From assembly GCA_050184225.1 (NCBI GenBank), contig JBFXAN010000052.1:1-37641 (forward strand): 37,641 bases of DNA. The letters are read 5' to 3'. This DNA comes from JBFXAN01 sp050184225. Its GTDB lineage: Bacteria > Chloroflexota > Dehalococcoidia > CAUJGQ01. Below are positions 7,042 through 15,212 of this stretch, in pieces (position 1 is the stretch's first letter; each line of letters opens with the position of its first letter). Made by a program: the position numbers and the translations under genes. The notes beneath the pieces are model-generated. The model had not been told where the DNA came from. It searched no databases and worked only from the letters and a program-made list of their open reading frames with translations.

Positions 7042-8108
7042 AGTCGCACCTCCTGACGCCGTTCTTGGCGGACGGCGACCAGCGCGTCCACCAACCGGGC
7101 GTTTTCCGCGGGCGTGCGCACGCCGACGCGGATCTGTTCGGGTAAGCCGAACGACGTGCAATCCCGAACGGCGATCCCGCGGGGCAGCAGGGCGAGCCGG
7201 GTTTCCGTCGCGGTGCCGGTGCGGACGAGCAGGAAGTTGGCGGCGCCGGCATGCACCGGAAAGTCGTGGCGGATCAGGGAATCGACGAGCGCCGCCTTGG
7301 CCTCGCGAAGCCTGGCGAGCGTCTGACGGAGATGCTCCTCGTCACCGAGGGCGGCGAGACCGGCGACCTGGGCGGCGGCGCTGACGCTCCATTCCGGTTG
7401 CAGCCGCCTCGCCGCCGCGATCGCGTCGGGATGGGCGACGACGTAGCCGAGACGCAGACCGGCGAGGCCATAATCCTTCGTCATCGATCGCAGCAAGATC
7501 ACACGGCCCCGTCGCGTCAGCGGCGTCGCGTCCCAGTGGTCATCGACGAAGTTCACATAGGCTTCGTCGAGCAGCATCGGTCCGCCGATCAGGCCATCGG
7601 CGACGGAGCGAACCTCCGTTTCGTCGAGATAGACGCCGGTCGGGTTGTTCGGGTTGCAGAGGTAGACGAGCGGTGGCAGCACGCGGCGCAGCACCTGGGC
7701 CTTGTTGCGGAGTGTCCAGCGGAAGTCCCGGTCGGGGTTTGCTCGCCAAGGATAGATCGACGCTCCGGCGATCTGACAGGCCCGTTCGAAGTCGCCAAAG
7801 GTCGGCGTAAAGGCGATCGCCTGTTGCCCACCCCGGACGAAGAGGCGAACGATCAGGTGAATCAGCTCGCTGGCGCCGTTGCCGGCGAGGACGTGGTCGG
7901 GCGGAACTCCGTGTCGCCGCGCGATCTCCTCGGTGAGCGCCAGGCTGTCCGGATCGGGGTAACGCGAGAGGTCGAGGCGCGACAGCGCCTCCCGCACTCG
8001 TGGCGACGGGCCATATGGATTCACGCTCGCGGAGAAGTCAGTCATCGCACCCGGATCGAGGCCAAAGGCGCGTAGCTCGTCGGTCCGCAGTCCACCGTGG
8101 CGTTGCAT
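7038..8108 (-). CDS. cobD: Threonine-phosphate decarboxylase
   Basis: A 356-residue fold-type I PLP enzyme. The start HGGLRTDELRAFGL...DFSASVNPYGP is diagnostic of CobD/CobC rather than histidinol-phosphate aminotransferase. Key residues are NPNNPTG at 152-158, an Asp near 181 (LLDEAYVNF), the PLP lysine K211 in RSMTKDYGLAGLR, and a C-terminal arginine in IRVGVRTPAEN. It decarboxylates L-threonine-O-3-phosphate to (R)-1-amino-2-propanol phosphate, the linker that the neighbouring CbiB attaches to cobyric acid. Its start is three bases from the cbiB stop. A misassignment to HisC is the main alternative, but the context argues against it. Confidence 0.92.
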   Translation of the reverse strand: MQRHGGLRTDELRAFGLDPGAMTDFSASVNPYGPSPRVREALSRLDLSRYPDPDSLALTEEIARRHGVPPDHVLAGNGASELIHLIVRLFVRGGQQAIAFTPTFGDFERACQIAGASIYPWRANPDRDFRWTLRNKAQVLRRVLPPLVYLCNPNNPTGVYLDETEVRSVADGLIGGPMLLDEAYVNFVDDHWDATPLTRRGRVILLRSMTKDYGLAGLRLGYVVAHPDAIAAARRLQPEWSVSAAAQVAGLAALGDEEHLRQTLARLREAKAALVDSLIRHDFPVHAGAANFLLVRTGTATETRLALLPRGIAVRDCTSFGLPEQIRVGVRTPAENARLVDALVAVRQERRQEVRL

Positions 8109-8111
8109 GTC

Positions 8112-9074
8112 TTATCGTCCTCGTAACCCTCGATCCATTATCCAGGCAACGGATACCGACACCACCGCACCCAGGGCCAGCGCTCCGACGGCGACCCGCT
8201 GCGCCCGACGGATGTCGTTGGCTGCGGACGGCGGGCCGTCTCCCAGCCGGTAGGCGCCGGCCTTCTCCAGTTGGACCCGCAGAGCGCCGGCCATCGCCGA
8301 CATCGTCCAGCCGGCGTTGGGACTCTCAGTACGCCGGTGATGCTCACGAGCAGTGGCGATCGACCGCCCGACAGAGCCGGGACCAAGCGGCGCGGCGGCG
8401 GCGATCATGGCGGCGCCGAGCCGAGCGGGAATCAGGTTTGCCAGGTCATCGCCGCGCGCTGCTGCCTTGCCCAGGTATTCGTAGCGGCCGCGATAGCCGA
8501 TCATGCTGTCCATCGTGTTGAGCGCGCGGTACGCGGCGGCGCCGGGCAAGCCGAATCCAGCGTATGCCAGCCACGGCGCGAGTGCACTGTCGGTGAGGTT
8601 CTCGGCGAGGGATTCAATCGCGGCGGCGGCAACAAGCGGCCCACTCAAGGATTCTGTATCACGGCTGACCAACCATCGCGTCGCACCTCTCGCCGCTTCC
8701 AGGTCGCTGTCGGACAGGGAACGACGCACGCGCTCTGTTGCGTGGAGCAGCATCCGGACCGAAAACAGTGACTTGAGCACGATCGCAGACGCGGCGAATC
8801 CCAACGGCGATCTCCGGCCCGATCGTTCGAGCGCGAGGGCGGCGAGCGAGGCGCCGCCGCTCACGACCACGGTCATGCCGAGCCCGTAGGCGAATTGAGC
8901 GCCGGATGATCGCACCGGCGCCCGGCGCTCCAACGCGCGGATCGCCTTGCCGATCAGTACGACCGGATGAACCACGGCCGGCGGTTCACCGACGATGAGA
9001 TCGAGTGCGATCGCGGCGACCAGGATCTGCACCCGATGTGGTACCCATCCACGTATGGCGGCGTCAGCTTTCAT
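8112..9074 (-). CDS. cbiB: Adenosylcobinamide-phosphate synthase
   Basis: A 320-residue membrane protein of the CbiB/CobD family, which joins cobyric acid to aminopropanol phosphate. Typical segments include LDLIVGEPPAVVHPVVLIGKAI, LAPWLAYAGFGLPGAAAYRALNTMDSMIGYR in pieces, and RLGAAMIAAA; several hydrophobic helices are evident. The start was taken as the ATG at 9074, whose A shares a base with the TAA of cobS (TAATG). Two GTG and one GTA codon precede it in frame (from 9083), so a start three codons earlier is possible. Note that in some naming schemes this family is called CobD, which differs from the decarboxylase next door. Confidence 0.94.
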   Translation of the reverse strand: MKADAAIRGWVPHRVQILVAAIALDLIVGEPPAVVHPVVLIGKAIRALERRAPVRSSGAQFAYGLGMTVVVSGGASLAALALERSGRRSPLGFAASAIVLKSLFSVRMLLHATERVRRSLSDSDLEAARGATRWLVSRDTESLSGPLVAAAAIESLAENLTDSALAPWLAYAGFGLPGAAAYRALNTMDSMIGYRGRYEYLGKAAARGDDLANLIPARLGAAMIAAAAPLGPGSVGRSIATAREHHRRTESPNAGWTMSAMAGALRVQLEKAGAYRLGDGPPSAANDIRRAQRVAVGALALGAVVSVSVAWIMDRGLRGR

Positions 9075-9826
9075 TACCACCACTCCGCGGCGACGAGGCA
9101 GAAGAGCAGCGCTTCGGTGACCGCCGCGATCGCGCCAAACGTATCGCCGGTCAGCCCGCCAAGGCGGCGGGTACAGTACCAGCCAATCGCCAACGCCGCC
9201 ACAACTCCGACGGACCAGAGGATAGCCCCTTCCGTGCGGAGGACGGCCACGGCGACGACGAGTCCGGCGATGCCGGCAAACACGACATCGCTCCTCGATA
9301 CATGGTCTTTGAAGGTGCGTCCAAGGCCGGTTGGGCGGGCGTAGGCAAACGAGGCGATCGCATAGACCATACCGGCGCGGGAGAGTGTCGGAACGATGAC
9401 GAGGGCACGCCAGCGATCGTGCTCAACAGTGGAGACGAGCGCTGCATACATGGTCAGCAGCACAAGCACGACGGCCACGACTCCATACGATCCGATGCGG
9501 CTGTCCCGCATGATCTCGAGCCGTCGCTCCGGGGTCCTGCCGCCGAAGACGCCGTCGGCGGTATCGCCGAGGCCATCGAGGTGCAGCGCCCCGGTCAGGG
9601 CGGCGCTCGCCACGAGAACCAGGGCAACGGCAATCTCCGGTGAGAACGCGGTCATGGCCAGGCGGTCAACGGCCGCAAGAACACCACCGACGAGCAGTCC
9701 TACGAACGGGAACCAGCGAAGACTGCGGCCAACGGTTCCCGCCTCATCGAAGCTCACACCACGGACCGGTATCACCGTCAGGAAACCGAAGGCAAGCAGC
9801 GGCGCCGACAGCCAGCGGCGGACCAT
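9074..9826 (-). CDS. cobS: Adenosylcobinamide-GDP ribazoletransferase
   Basis: A 250-residue integral membrane enzyme that joins AdoCbi-GDP and alpha-ribazole(-phosphate) in the last assembly step of cobalamin. The diagnostic acidic motif LHLDGLGDTADG is at residues 81-92, followed by GGRTPERRLEIMRDSRIGSYG, and there are several hydrophobic helices up to the C-terminus. The start at 9826 is three bases from the cobT stop. Its stop overlaps the cbiB start by one base, so translation is very probably coupled. Confidence 0.95.
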   Translation of the reverse strand: MVRRWLSAPLLAFGFLTVIPVRGVSFDEAGTVGRSLRWFPFVGLLVGGVLAAVDRLAMTAFSPEIAVALVLVASAALTGALHLDGLGDTADGVFGGRTPERRLEIMRDSRIGSYGVVAVVLVLLTMYAALVSTVEHDRWRALVIVPTLSRAGMVYAIASFAYARPTGLGRTFKDHVSRSDVVFAGIAGLVVAVAVLRTEGAILWSVGVVAALAIGWYCTRRLGGLTGDTFGAIAAVTEALLFCLVAAEWW

Positions 9827-9829
9827 CGG

Positions 9830-10906
9830 CTAGTCCGGGCCTGCCGCTGCGTCATCCGCGCCGGCGACACCAGCCTCGTCAAAGGTTGCCATCTCGTCAA
9901 GCAATCGGGCGGCCGCATCAAGGATCGACACGGCGAGCAGTGCGCCCGTTCCTTCGCCGAGGCGCATGCCCAGGTCGAGCAGTGGCGCCAACGCCAGGTG
10001 ATCCAGGGCCGCTGTGTGACCGGCTTCCGCCGATCGGTGTGCGGCGAGGAGGTACGGCCGAAGATCAGAAGTGAGGCCGTTCGCGATCAGCGCGGCGGCG
10101 GTCGTGATGAAGCCATCGACGATCACCGGCCGACGGGCGGCGGCGGCGGCGAGCATCGCCCCGGCGAGCACGCCGATCTCGAACCCACCGACGGCGGCGA
10201 GCACGCCGATCGGATCGGTTGGGTCCGGTCGATGGAATGCGAGCGCGTCGCGGACGATGGCCACCTTTGCGGCAAACCGTTCATCAGAGACGCCGGTTCC
10301 CCGGCCGGTGACGGCCTCGGCAAGGAGTCCGGTGTAGACCGCCGTGATGATCGCGGCCGGCGTCGTGTTGCCGATGCCCATTTCGCCGACGGCGATGATG
10401 TCCGCGCCATCGGCGATGGCCCTCTCGGCAATCTCGATCCCCGTTTCGAGGCAGTGCGCCGCCGTCTCCCGCGACATGGCCGGTCCGATGCTGAGATCGG
10501 CGGTGCCGAATCCGTGCGACCGCCGAATAATGCCCGGCACGTCGTCGAGTGGGGTGGCGACACCGGCATCGACGATCAGAACGGCGGCGCCGGTTCGACG
10601 GGCAAGCACGTTGACGGCCGCGCCTCCGGCGGCGAAATTCCGAACCATTTGGCCGGTGACTTCGGCCGGATAGGCACTGACGCCGCGGTGGGTGACGCCG
10701 TGATCGGCGGCGGCGAGGATCAAGGTCGGCCGGCCGACAGACGGTCGAGGCACGCCGGTGATCCCCGCGAGCCAGACGGACAGGTCTTCCATGCGGCCGA
10801 GGCTGTTCGGGGGCTTGGTCAGCGTCGATTGACGGGCACGAGCCGCAGCCTCGACCGCACCATCTGGGGCCTGTATCGAACGAATGACCCGTTCCAGCGC
10901 ATCCAC
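9830..10906 (-). CDS. cobT: Nicotinate-nucleotide-DMB phosphoribosyltransferase
   Basis: A 358-residue enzyme that makes alpha-ribazole phosphate from 5,6-dimethylbenzimidazole and nicotinate mononucleotide, supplying the lower ligand. Family motifs are LTKPPNSLGRMEDLSVWLAG near residues 29-48, LAAADHGVT near 64-72, GEMGIGNTTPAA, and the C-terminal LGMRLGEGTGALLA containing the catalytic Glu. The start is the GTG at 10906, nine bases after GGAGG; an in-frame extension to 11101 would overlap the divergent gene and is rich in Arg, Ser and Pro, so it was rejected. It is the first gene of the operon. I found no cobalamin riboswitch upstream. Confidence 0.95.
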   Translation of the reverse strand: MDALERVIRSIQAPDGAVEAAARARQSTLTKPPNSLGRMEDLSVWLAGITGVPRPSVGRPTLILAAADHGVTHRGVSAYPAEVTGQMVRNFAAGGAAVNVLARRTGAAVLIVDAGVATPLDDVPGIIRRSHGFGTADLSIGPAMSRETAAHCLETGIEIAERAIADGADIIAVGEMGIGNTTPAAIITAVYTGLLAEAVTGRGTGVSDERFAAKVAIVRDALAFHRPDPTDPIGVLAAVGGFEIGVLAGAMLAAAAARRPVIVDGFITTAAALIANGLTSDLRPYLLAAHRSAEAGHTAALDHLALAPLLDLGMRLGEGTGALLAVSILDAAARLLDEMATFDEAGVAGADDAAAGPD

Positions 10907-10975
10907 GTCCGGACGCCTCCGTGCGCACTTCCTCCGGCTCAGCGTATCCTCACCACTCCGGCGGAGCAACGGCGC

Positions 10976-11004
10976 CTGCCGTGCGGCAGAGCCGGGCGTA
11001 GAAT
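10976..11004 (+). promoter_or_regulatory. Dyad and -10-like site, cobT/PhaE divergence
   Basis: In the 143-base gap between the divergent genes there is a dyad of two 6-bp arms (10976-10981 and 10984-10989, CTGCCG and CGGCAG) and, ten bases on, TAGAAT (10999-11004), a candidate -10 for the rightward gene whose ATG is at 11050. No good -35 is visible. Confidence 0.3.
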
Positions 11005-11049
11005 GGTCCACACGCCAACTCGCCGGACGATGCATCGGAGGCAGCGACG

Positions 11050-11445
11050 ATGACGAACGAGGAAAGGTCCGTTCCCGGTCCTGAGGAGATGATCGAGGCA
11101 TGGCGCAAGGCGGCTGCCGGCGCCGAGCAGCAATGGAACGACTACTTCAACCAGTTGATGGGCACCGAATCGTTCGGTCAGATGATGGCGCGGTCGATGG
11201 AGAGCTATATCACGATGCAATCCACAGTCGCGCGCGGCATGGAGCAGTACCTCCGCTCCCTTAACTTCCCGAGCCGTACCGATATCGTCAATCTGGCGGA
11301 GCGCGTCGCCATGCTCGAACAGAAGATCGATGCGATCGCGATGTCGCTCGCCGCCGAGCCGCTATCACACGACATCACCGGCGACGCGGCGCCGGCCAAA
11401 CGCAAGCGGAAGAAGAAGTCGGGCGATAGCAAGCCGCTCGGCTGA
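11050..11445 (+). CDS. PhaE/phasin-like PHA-associated protein
   Basis: A 131-residue helical protein. The first helices (MIEAWRKAAAGAEQQWNDYFNQ, FGQMMARSMESYITMQST) and the segment YLRSLNFPSRTDIVNLAERVAMLEQKIDAI match the pattern of PhaE, the small subunit of class III polyhydroxyalkanoate synthase, and of related phasin-like proteins. The tail is lysine/arginine rich (KRKRKKKS), which could bind DNA or the granule surface. No PhaC synthase is present in the window. The start ATG at 11050 follows GGAGGC. The alternative is an unrelated coiled-coil protein that shares the heptad pattern. Confidence 0.7.
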   Translation: MTNEERSVPGPEEMIEAWRKAAAGAEQQWNDYFNQLMGTESFGQMMARSMESYITMQSTVARGMEQYLRSLNFPSRTDIVNLAERVAMLEQKIDAIAMSLAAEPLSHDITGDAAPAKRKRKKKSGDSKPLG

Positions 11446-11503
11446 TGAACTGGACCACACCGAAGACAGAAACGAGCGGGTGTGGCCGCATCGCCAGCCA
11501 TGG

Positions 11504-12121
11504 TTAGAGTGCCGCGAGCACTCCAGCCCGATCACGGGCGAGCATCGACGGAACATGCAAGCGCAGACCGGGAAATACGCTGCTCTCGATCATCCCCTTC
11601 TGATCAGGTTCAACGCGAACGTACTCACCTTCATGCAGTCGAAACCAGTCGATCGCCGTATCAAGCGTCCGCCAGACAATGTACTCCAGCGTGCCGGCGC
11701 GGCGATAGGCCCGCAGTTTGTCGTGAAGGTCATAGGAAGCGCTGCTTGCCGCGATTTCGAAAACGAGGGGTGGCGCCCCGACAACATATCCATCGCTTGA
11801 GAGCTGCGCGCCGCCTTTCGCGGGGTCTCGCCAGTAGAGGAACGCATCGGGTTGAACTTCGTTCTCCGCGTCGAGAAAAACAGTCGAATTGTCACCGACA
11901 TCCAGGGTCGGGAACCGCGTTGCGTACGTTCCCAGCCACAAAATGGCGATCGCATGTTCGCCCCCATGGCCTTCTTGACGGACCGGTGATGCCACGTAGA
12001 CAACTCCACCGACCAGCTCGGCCTTTTTGATGTCTGGGCGCATGCAGTAGCGGCGGTGAAATTCGGCACGTGTGAGCCGATCACCGGACTCCAGGATCGG
12101 TCCATTCGACACGGCAATCAT
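11504..12121 (-). CDS. Uma2 family protein (DUF820), copy 1
   Basis: A 205-residue Uma2-family protein, a group with a restriction-endonuclease-like fold that is expanded in cyanobacteria and Chloroflexi. The scattered nuclease residues are visible: the Asp in VQPDAFLYW, the Glu in LVFEIAASS, and the Lys in DLHDKLRAYRRAGTLEYIVW. N-terminal LTRAEFHRRY and ELVGGVVYVASP are also typical. Biological role in this family is not established. The start is the ATG at 12121, close behind GAGGTGAT; a GTG three codons earlier is less well placed. It is convergent with the PhaE-like gene. The other Uma2 copy in the window (21904-22452) has a different N-terminus. Confidence 0.88.
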   Translation of the reverse strand: MIAVSNGPILESGDRLTRAEFHRRYCMRPDIKKAELVGGVVYVASPVRQEGHGGEHAIAILWLGTYATRFPTLDVGDNSTVFLDAENEVQPDAFLYWRDPAKGGAQLSSDGYVVGAPPLVFEIAASSASYDLHDKLRAYRRAGTLEYIVWRTLDTAIDWFRLHEGEYVRVEPDQKGMIESSVFPGLRLHVPSMLARDRAGVLAAL

Positions 12122-12280
12122 GCAGATCACCTCGCCGGCGAAGTTGTTATCAGGATAGCCGGATCATCGACGTCCGGCGAGATGAAGCGGTCAGGCGTGG
12201 AGCAGAACCTGATCTCAGGGCAGAGTGCCGGTCGAGCCGGCCAATCGCTGCAGTAGATTGCAGAGGATCTGGAAGCCAGT

Positions 12281-12469
12281 CTAGGCCGCGCGGCGGACGT
12301 GCGTGGCGGCCGGCGCTTGCCGTGACTGGCGGGCGGTGACGTATTCCCTCACGAGAGATTCCACCGCCTGCCGCGGCACCTCATGCCCGCACTGCAGACA
12401 GACGAGATCATTCTCCAGAGTCAGGTTCAGATCACCTCGACAACGAGGGCACATCTTATAGAGAAACAT
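12281..12469 (-). CDS. Zinc-ribbon microprotein
   Basis: A 62-residue protein with two metal-binding pairs, CPRC near residues 8-11 and CLQC near residues 24-27, forming a minimal zinc ribbon. The rest is a short helix (VESLVREYVTARQSRQ) ending in alanine-rich sequence. The ATG at 12469 follows CAGGAG. No partner is obvious; it sits alone between the Uma2 gene and a repeat-bearing intergenic region. Function unknown. Confidence 0.75.
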   Translation of the reverse strand: MFLYKMCPRCRGDLNLTLENDLVCLQCGHEVPRQAVESLVREYVTARQSRQAPAATHVRRAA

Positions 12470-12614
12470 CGGTGGACTCCTGATCCGTTCCCGAGAAGGC
12501 GCCGGGGTGACGGCAGCGCCGTCGGCATCATGAACGCTTTGATAGAATCTTATGATTTGTAAGAATACTAGCGGCTCACAACGCCATTGTCAAGATCGCC
12601 CACGAGTATCACCA

Positions 12615-12686
12615 GCCTGGGAGCGCGGACATCCTGTCCGCATCGAGGTCAGAGCACCGGCGGACAGGATGTCCGCGCTCCCAGGC
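12615..12686. repeat. Palindromic element, copy 2 (perfect 27-bp arms)
   Basis: Arms 12615-12641 and 12660-12686 are perfect 27-bp inverted repeats around an 18-nt spacer. The outer CTGGGAGCGCGG is identical to that of the element at 1466-1547; at the variable inner positions both arms changed together, so pairing is retained. It occupies most of the otherwise gene-free stretch 12470-12769, of which the part 12540-12600 is AT-rich and may hold the promoter of the zinc-ribbon gene. Confidence 0.85.
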
Positions 12687-12769
12687 CGTCGCGTGACTTC
12701 AACTCTTGGGCCAGCACGGATGCCATGGGTGAACGACGGTTCCTGTCGCCCGATGTCTGCTGCCAAAGC

Positions 12770-13450
12770 TTACGACTGGAATCGGTAGCCGATGCCGGGT
12801 TCGGTGACGATGAATGCTGGATGGGCTGGATCCGGTTCCAGTTTTCGGCGCAGGCCGAGGACGACGTTGCGCAGATATTGGGTCTCCGCCGTATACTCCG
12901 GTCCCCACACCGCCCGCAGGATCATGGTGTGGGTGAGCACCCGGCCGGCGTTGCCGATCAGGAATTTGAGCACGTCGTATTCCTTGGGCGTCAACGCGAC
13001 CTCGCGGTCATCGACCGTGACGCGCCGGCGACCGAAGTCAACGCACAGCGCGCGGCTCTGAAAAACAGCGGCTTCGCGCATGCCGGCGGTGTGACGCAGG
13101 GCGACACGGATCCGCGCGAGCAGTTCTTCTGCTCCAAACGGCTTGGTCAGATAGTCATCGGCGCCCAGATCGAGCGCCTGCACCTTCATCGACTCTTCCC
13201 CGCGGGCGGAGAGAACGATGATCGGCACCGACGAACGCTCCCGCACGCGACGGCAGACTTCGAGACCATCGATTCCCGGCAGCATCAGGTCAAGGAGGAG
13301 CACATCCGGCATCCGCCGGCCGATTTCGTCGAGCGCGGCCTCGCCGGTGTCCGCGATGACGGCATCGTATCCGTGCCCCTGCAGAATCAGCCGCAGCGAG
13401 CGCAGGATCTGCGGCTCGTCGTCGACGACCAGGACCCGCGCACCGCTCAT
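12770..13450 (-). CDS. kdpE: KdpE-like response regulator
   Basis: A 226-residue OmpR/PhoB-type regulator of the KdpE branch. The receiver has the acidic pair at residues 10-11 (VVDDEPQ), phospho-acceptor D54 (LLLDLMLPGIDG) and K103 (DDYLTKPF). The C-terminal winged helix carries LTPKEYDVLKFLIGNAGRVL, then ILRAVWG and a QYLRNVVLGLRRKLE recognition helix. In the well-known system KdpE activates the potassium-ATPase genes kdpFABC, but none of those is in the window. Its ATG at 13450 overlaps the stop of the kinase gene (ATGA), so the pair is translationally coupled. Confidence 0.92.
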   Translation of the reverse strand: MSGARVLVVDDEPQILRSLRLILQGHGYDAVIADTGEAALDEIGRRMPDVLLLDLMLPGIDGLEVCRRVRERSSVPIIVLSARGEESMKVQALDLGADDYLTKPFGAEELLARIRVALRHTAGMREAAVFQSRALCVDFGRRRVTVDDREVALTPKEYDVLKFLIGNAGRVLTHTMILRAVWGPEYTAETQYLRNVVLGLRRKLEPDPAHPAFIVTEPGIGYRFQS

Positions 13451-15042
13451 GGCGCCTCCACGAACGTTGGTAGCGAGAGAGCCGCCGGTGCCGCCGGCGC
13501 CGGCAGCGTCACAATGAACCGAGCGCCGCCGTTCGGCGCGGCCTCCGCACGAATGGTACCGCCGTGCGCCTCGACGAAGCCCTTGCCGATCGCCAACCCC
13601 AGACCAGAACCGGAACCCTTCCGGCCATCCCTGACGATCCGATAAAACTTGTCGAAGATCCGCTGCCGCTCCTCCGGGGGAATGCCGGGACCCTCGTCCT
13701 CGACGATGATCGCTGCTTCGTCGCCGTGCCGCCGTGCGCTCACCTCGATCGTCGTGCCAACCGGCGCCGCATGTGCCGCATTCTCGATCAGATTGGTGAC
13801 GACCTGGCTGATCTGCACATAGTCGAGCGCCACCTCGCCAATGTCCTCCGCGACGGTCAGCTTCATCTGGTGGCCGATCAGCGTCCGCTCCATCCGCGCC
13901 ACAACCGTCTCCAACAATTCAGCGATGTCGTACCAATCTTTTTCGGGACGGAGGGCGCCGCCTTCGATCCGCGACAGATCGAGCAGATTTCCCACCAGCC
14001 TGGTCAGGCGGTCCGTTTCCTCGTCGATGGCGGTGAGGAATTCCCGCCGAGCCGCATCATCCCACGACACGTCATCCTGCAGCAGGCTGGAAACCGATGC
14101 CTTGATCGACGCAAGTGGAGTCCGCAGATCATGCGAGACGGCAGAGAGCAGCGCCGACTTCAGTTGATCCGTCTGTTGCAGCACCTGCACCCGGCTGGCT
14201 TCCCGGAGCAGGTGGTCGCGGTCGACGGCGAGCGCGGCTTCGTCGGCGAACGCTTCCAGCAGCCGGATCTCGTCCTTCGTGAAAATCTGCGCTTCCATGC
14301 CGCCGACGACCTGGAGCACGCCGACGACGCTGCCGGCCACGTGCAGTGGGAGGAATGCAACCGGCGCCATCCGATCGCGCCGTCCCGGACTGCCAACGAT
14401 GCGCGGTCGCCGCCGGCCACGCGGGTCGTTCAGAAATACCACCTCCGCCCGCGCAAACGCATCTTCTGCCGACCGACGCTCATAGGCCGTGGACGGGGCA
14501 GCTTCAAATCGTCCGCTCCATGCGACCGGCGCCAACTCCCGCTCCAGTCGGGTGAGGACAGCACACGACTCCACACCAAAGGTTGTGCGCACGCGGTCGC
14601 AGATCGTCGTCAAGGTTGCAGCCGTATTCGGCTGGACGATGATCAGTCGAGAGAGCTCATAGAGGATCGCCGTCTCGCTTTCGCGGCGGCGGGCGTCCGC
14701 CTCTCCTGCCCGCGCGCGGGCAAGCAAGGCAGAGGTAACCGATGCCACCACCAGAAAGACGATCAGTCCGAGAACGTTCCGCGGCGATTGGACGGTGAAG
14801 GTGTGCAGCGGCGGCACGAAGAAGAAGTTGAAGGCGAGGTTGGCGATCGCCGAGGCAAACAGGCCCGGTCCCCATCCCCACCGCGTGGCGACGCCAACGA
14901 CACCGAGGAGGAAGAGCAGGACAATATTGACGAGTCCGAGCGTGTCGCGCAGGGGAATCAAGGCGGCGGTGAGCAACGCCACCGCCAGCACCGTGACCGC
15001 GTAGCCGGCGTGCGGCCGGCCCAAAATCCCCGGCATCGTCAT
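13447..15042 (-). CDS. kdpD: KdpD-like histidine kinase, N-terminally short
   Basis: A 531-residue membrane sensor kinase: four hydrophobic segments in the first 110 residues (DUF4118 type, with NFFFVPPLHTF), a GAF-like sensor around residues 140-290, the HisKA segment SAVSHDLRTPLASIKASVSSLL with the phospho-accepting His, and an HATPase domain ending in VEDEGPGIPPEERQRIFDKF and GSGLGLAIGKGFVEAHGG. The cytoplasmic KdpD and Usp domains that precede the membrane part in classical KdpD are absent. The ATG at 15042 gives a sensible N-terminus, though its ribosome site is weak and a start at 15036 or 15099 cannot be excluded. It is coupled to the downstream kdpE gene. Confidence 0.9.
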   Translation of the reverse strand: MTMPGILGRPHAGYAVTVLAVALLTAALIPLRDTLGLVNIVLLFLLGVVGVATRWGWGPGLFASAIANLAFNFFFVPPLHTFTVQSPRNVLGLIVFLVVASVTSALLARARAGEADARRRESETAILYELSRLIIVQPNTAATLTTICDRVRTTFGVESCAVLTRLERELAPVAWSGRFEAAPSTAYERRSAEDAFARAEVVFLNDPRGRRRPRIVGSPGRRDRMAPVAFLPLHVAGSVVGVLQVVGGMEAQIFTKDEIRLLEAFADEAALAVDRDHLLREASRVQVLQQTDQLKSALLSAVSHDLRTPLASIKASVSSLLQDDVSWDDAARREFLTAIDEETDRLTRLVGNLLDLSRIEGGALRPEKDWYDIAELLETVVARMERTLIGHQMKLTVAEDIGEVALDYVQISQVVTNLIENAAHAAPVGTTIEVSARRHGDEAAIIVEDEGPGIPPEERQRIFDKFYRIVRDGRKGSGSGLGLAIGKGFVEAHGGTIRAEAAPNGGARFIVTLPAPAAPAALSLPTFVEAP

Positions 15043-15212
15043 GCATCTATCCGGCGGATCGCCTGCACCACCACTGTAGCAGTACCGGCGAGCAGCCACA
15101 GTGCTGCCTGACCTACCTCCACGATTTGCTCGATATTCCTGTGGCTCAACGGAACATGTCCCCCGCCCCCGGCTCGGCTAGACTAACCCCAGCACACGCG
15201 AGGGAGATGGAC

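Noticed and set aside
10907..11049. Cobalamin riboswitch before cobT
   Set aside because: I looked for the conserved B12-box-like bases and a long structured leader; the gap is short and neither is apparent.
9998..11053. Long open frame opposite cobT
   Set aside because: It is antisense to a strongly supported enzyme with clear motifs and shows the Gly/Arg/Asp-rich composition of a shadow frame.
11446..11503. 7-bp inverted repeat (CCACACC/GGTGTGG) between the PhaE-like and Uma2 genes
   Set aside because: The loop is about 17 bases and no T-rich tail follows; possible but not convincing as a terminator.
13564..15111. Long open frame on the plus strand opposite the kdpD-like kinase
   Set aside because: Over 500 codons without a stop, but it is the exact opposite strand of a well-supported kinase in high-GC DNA, is rich in Arg and His, and matches no family.
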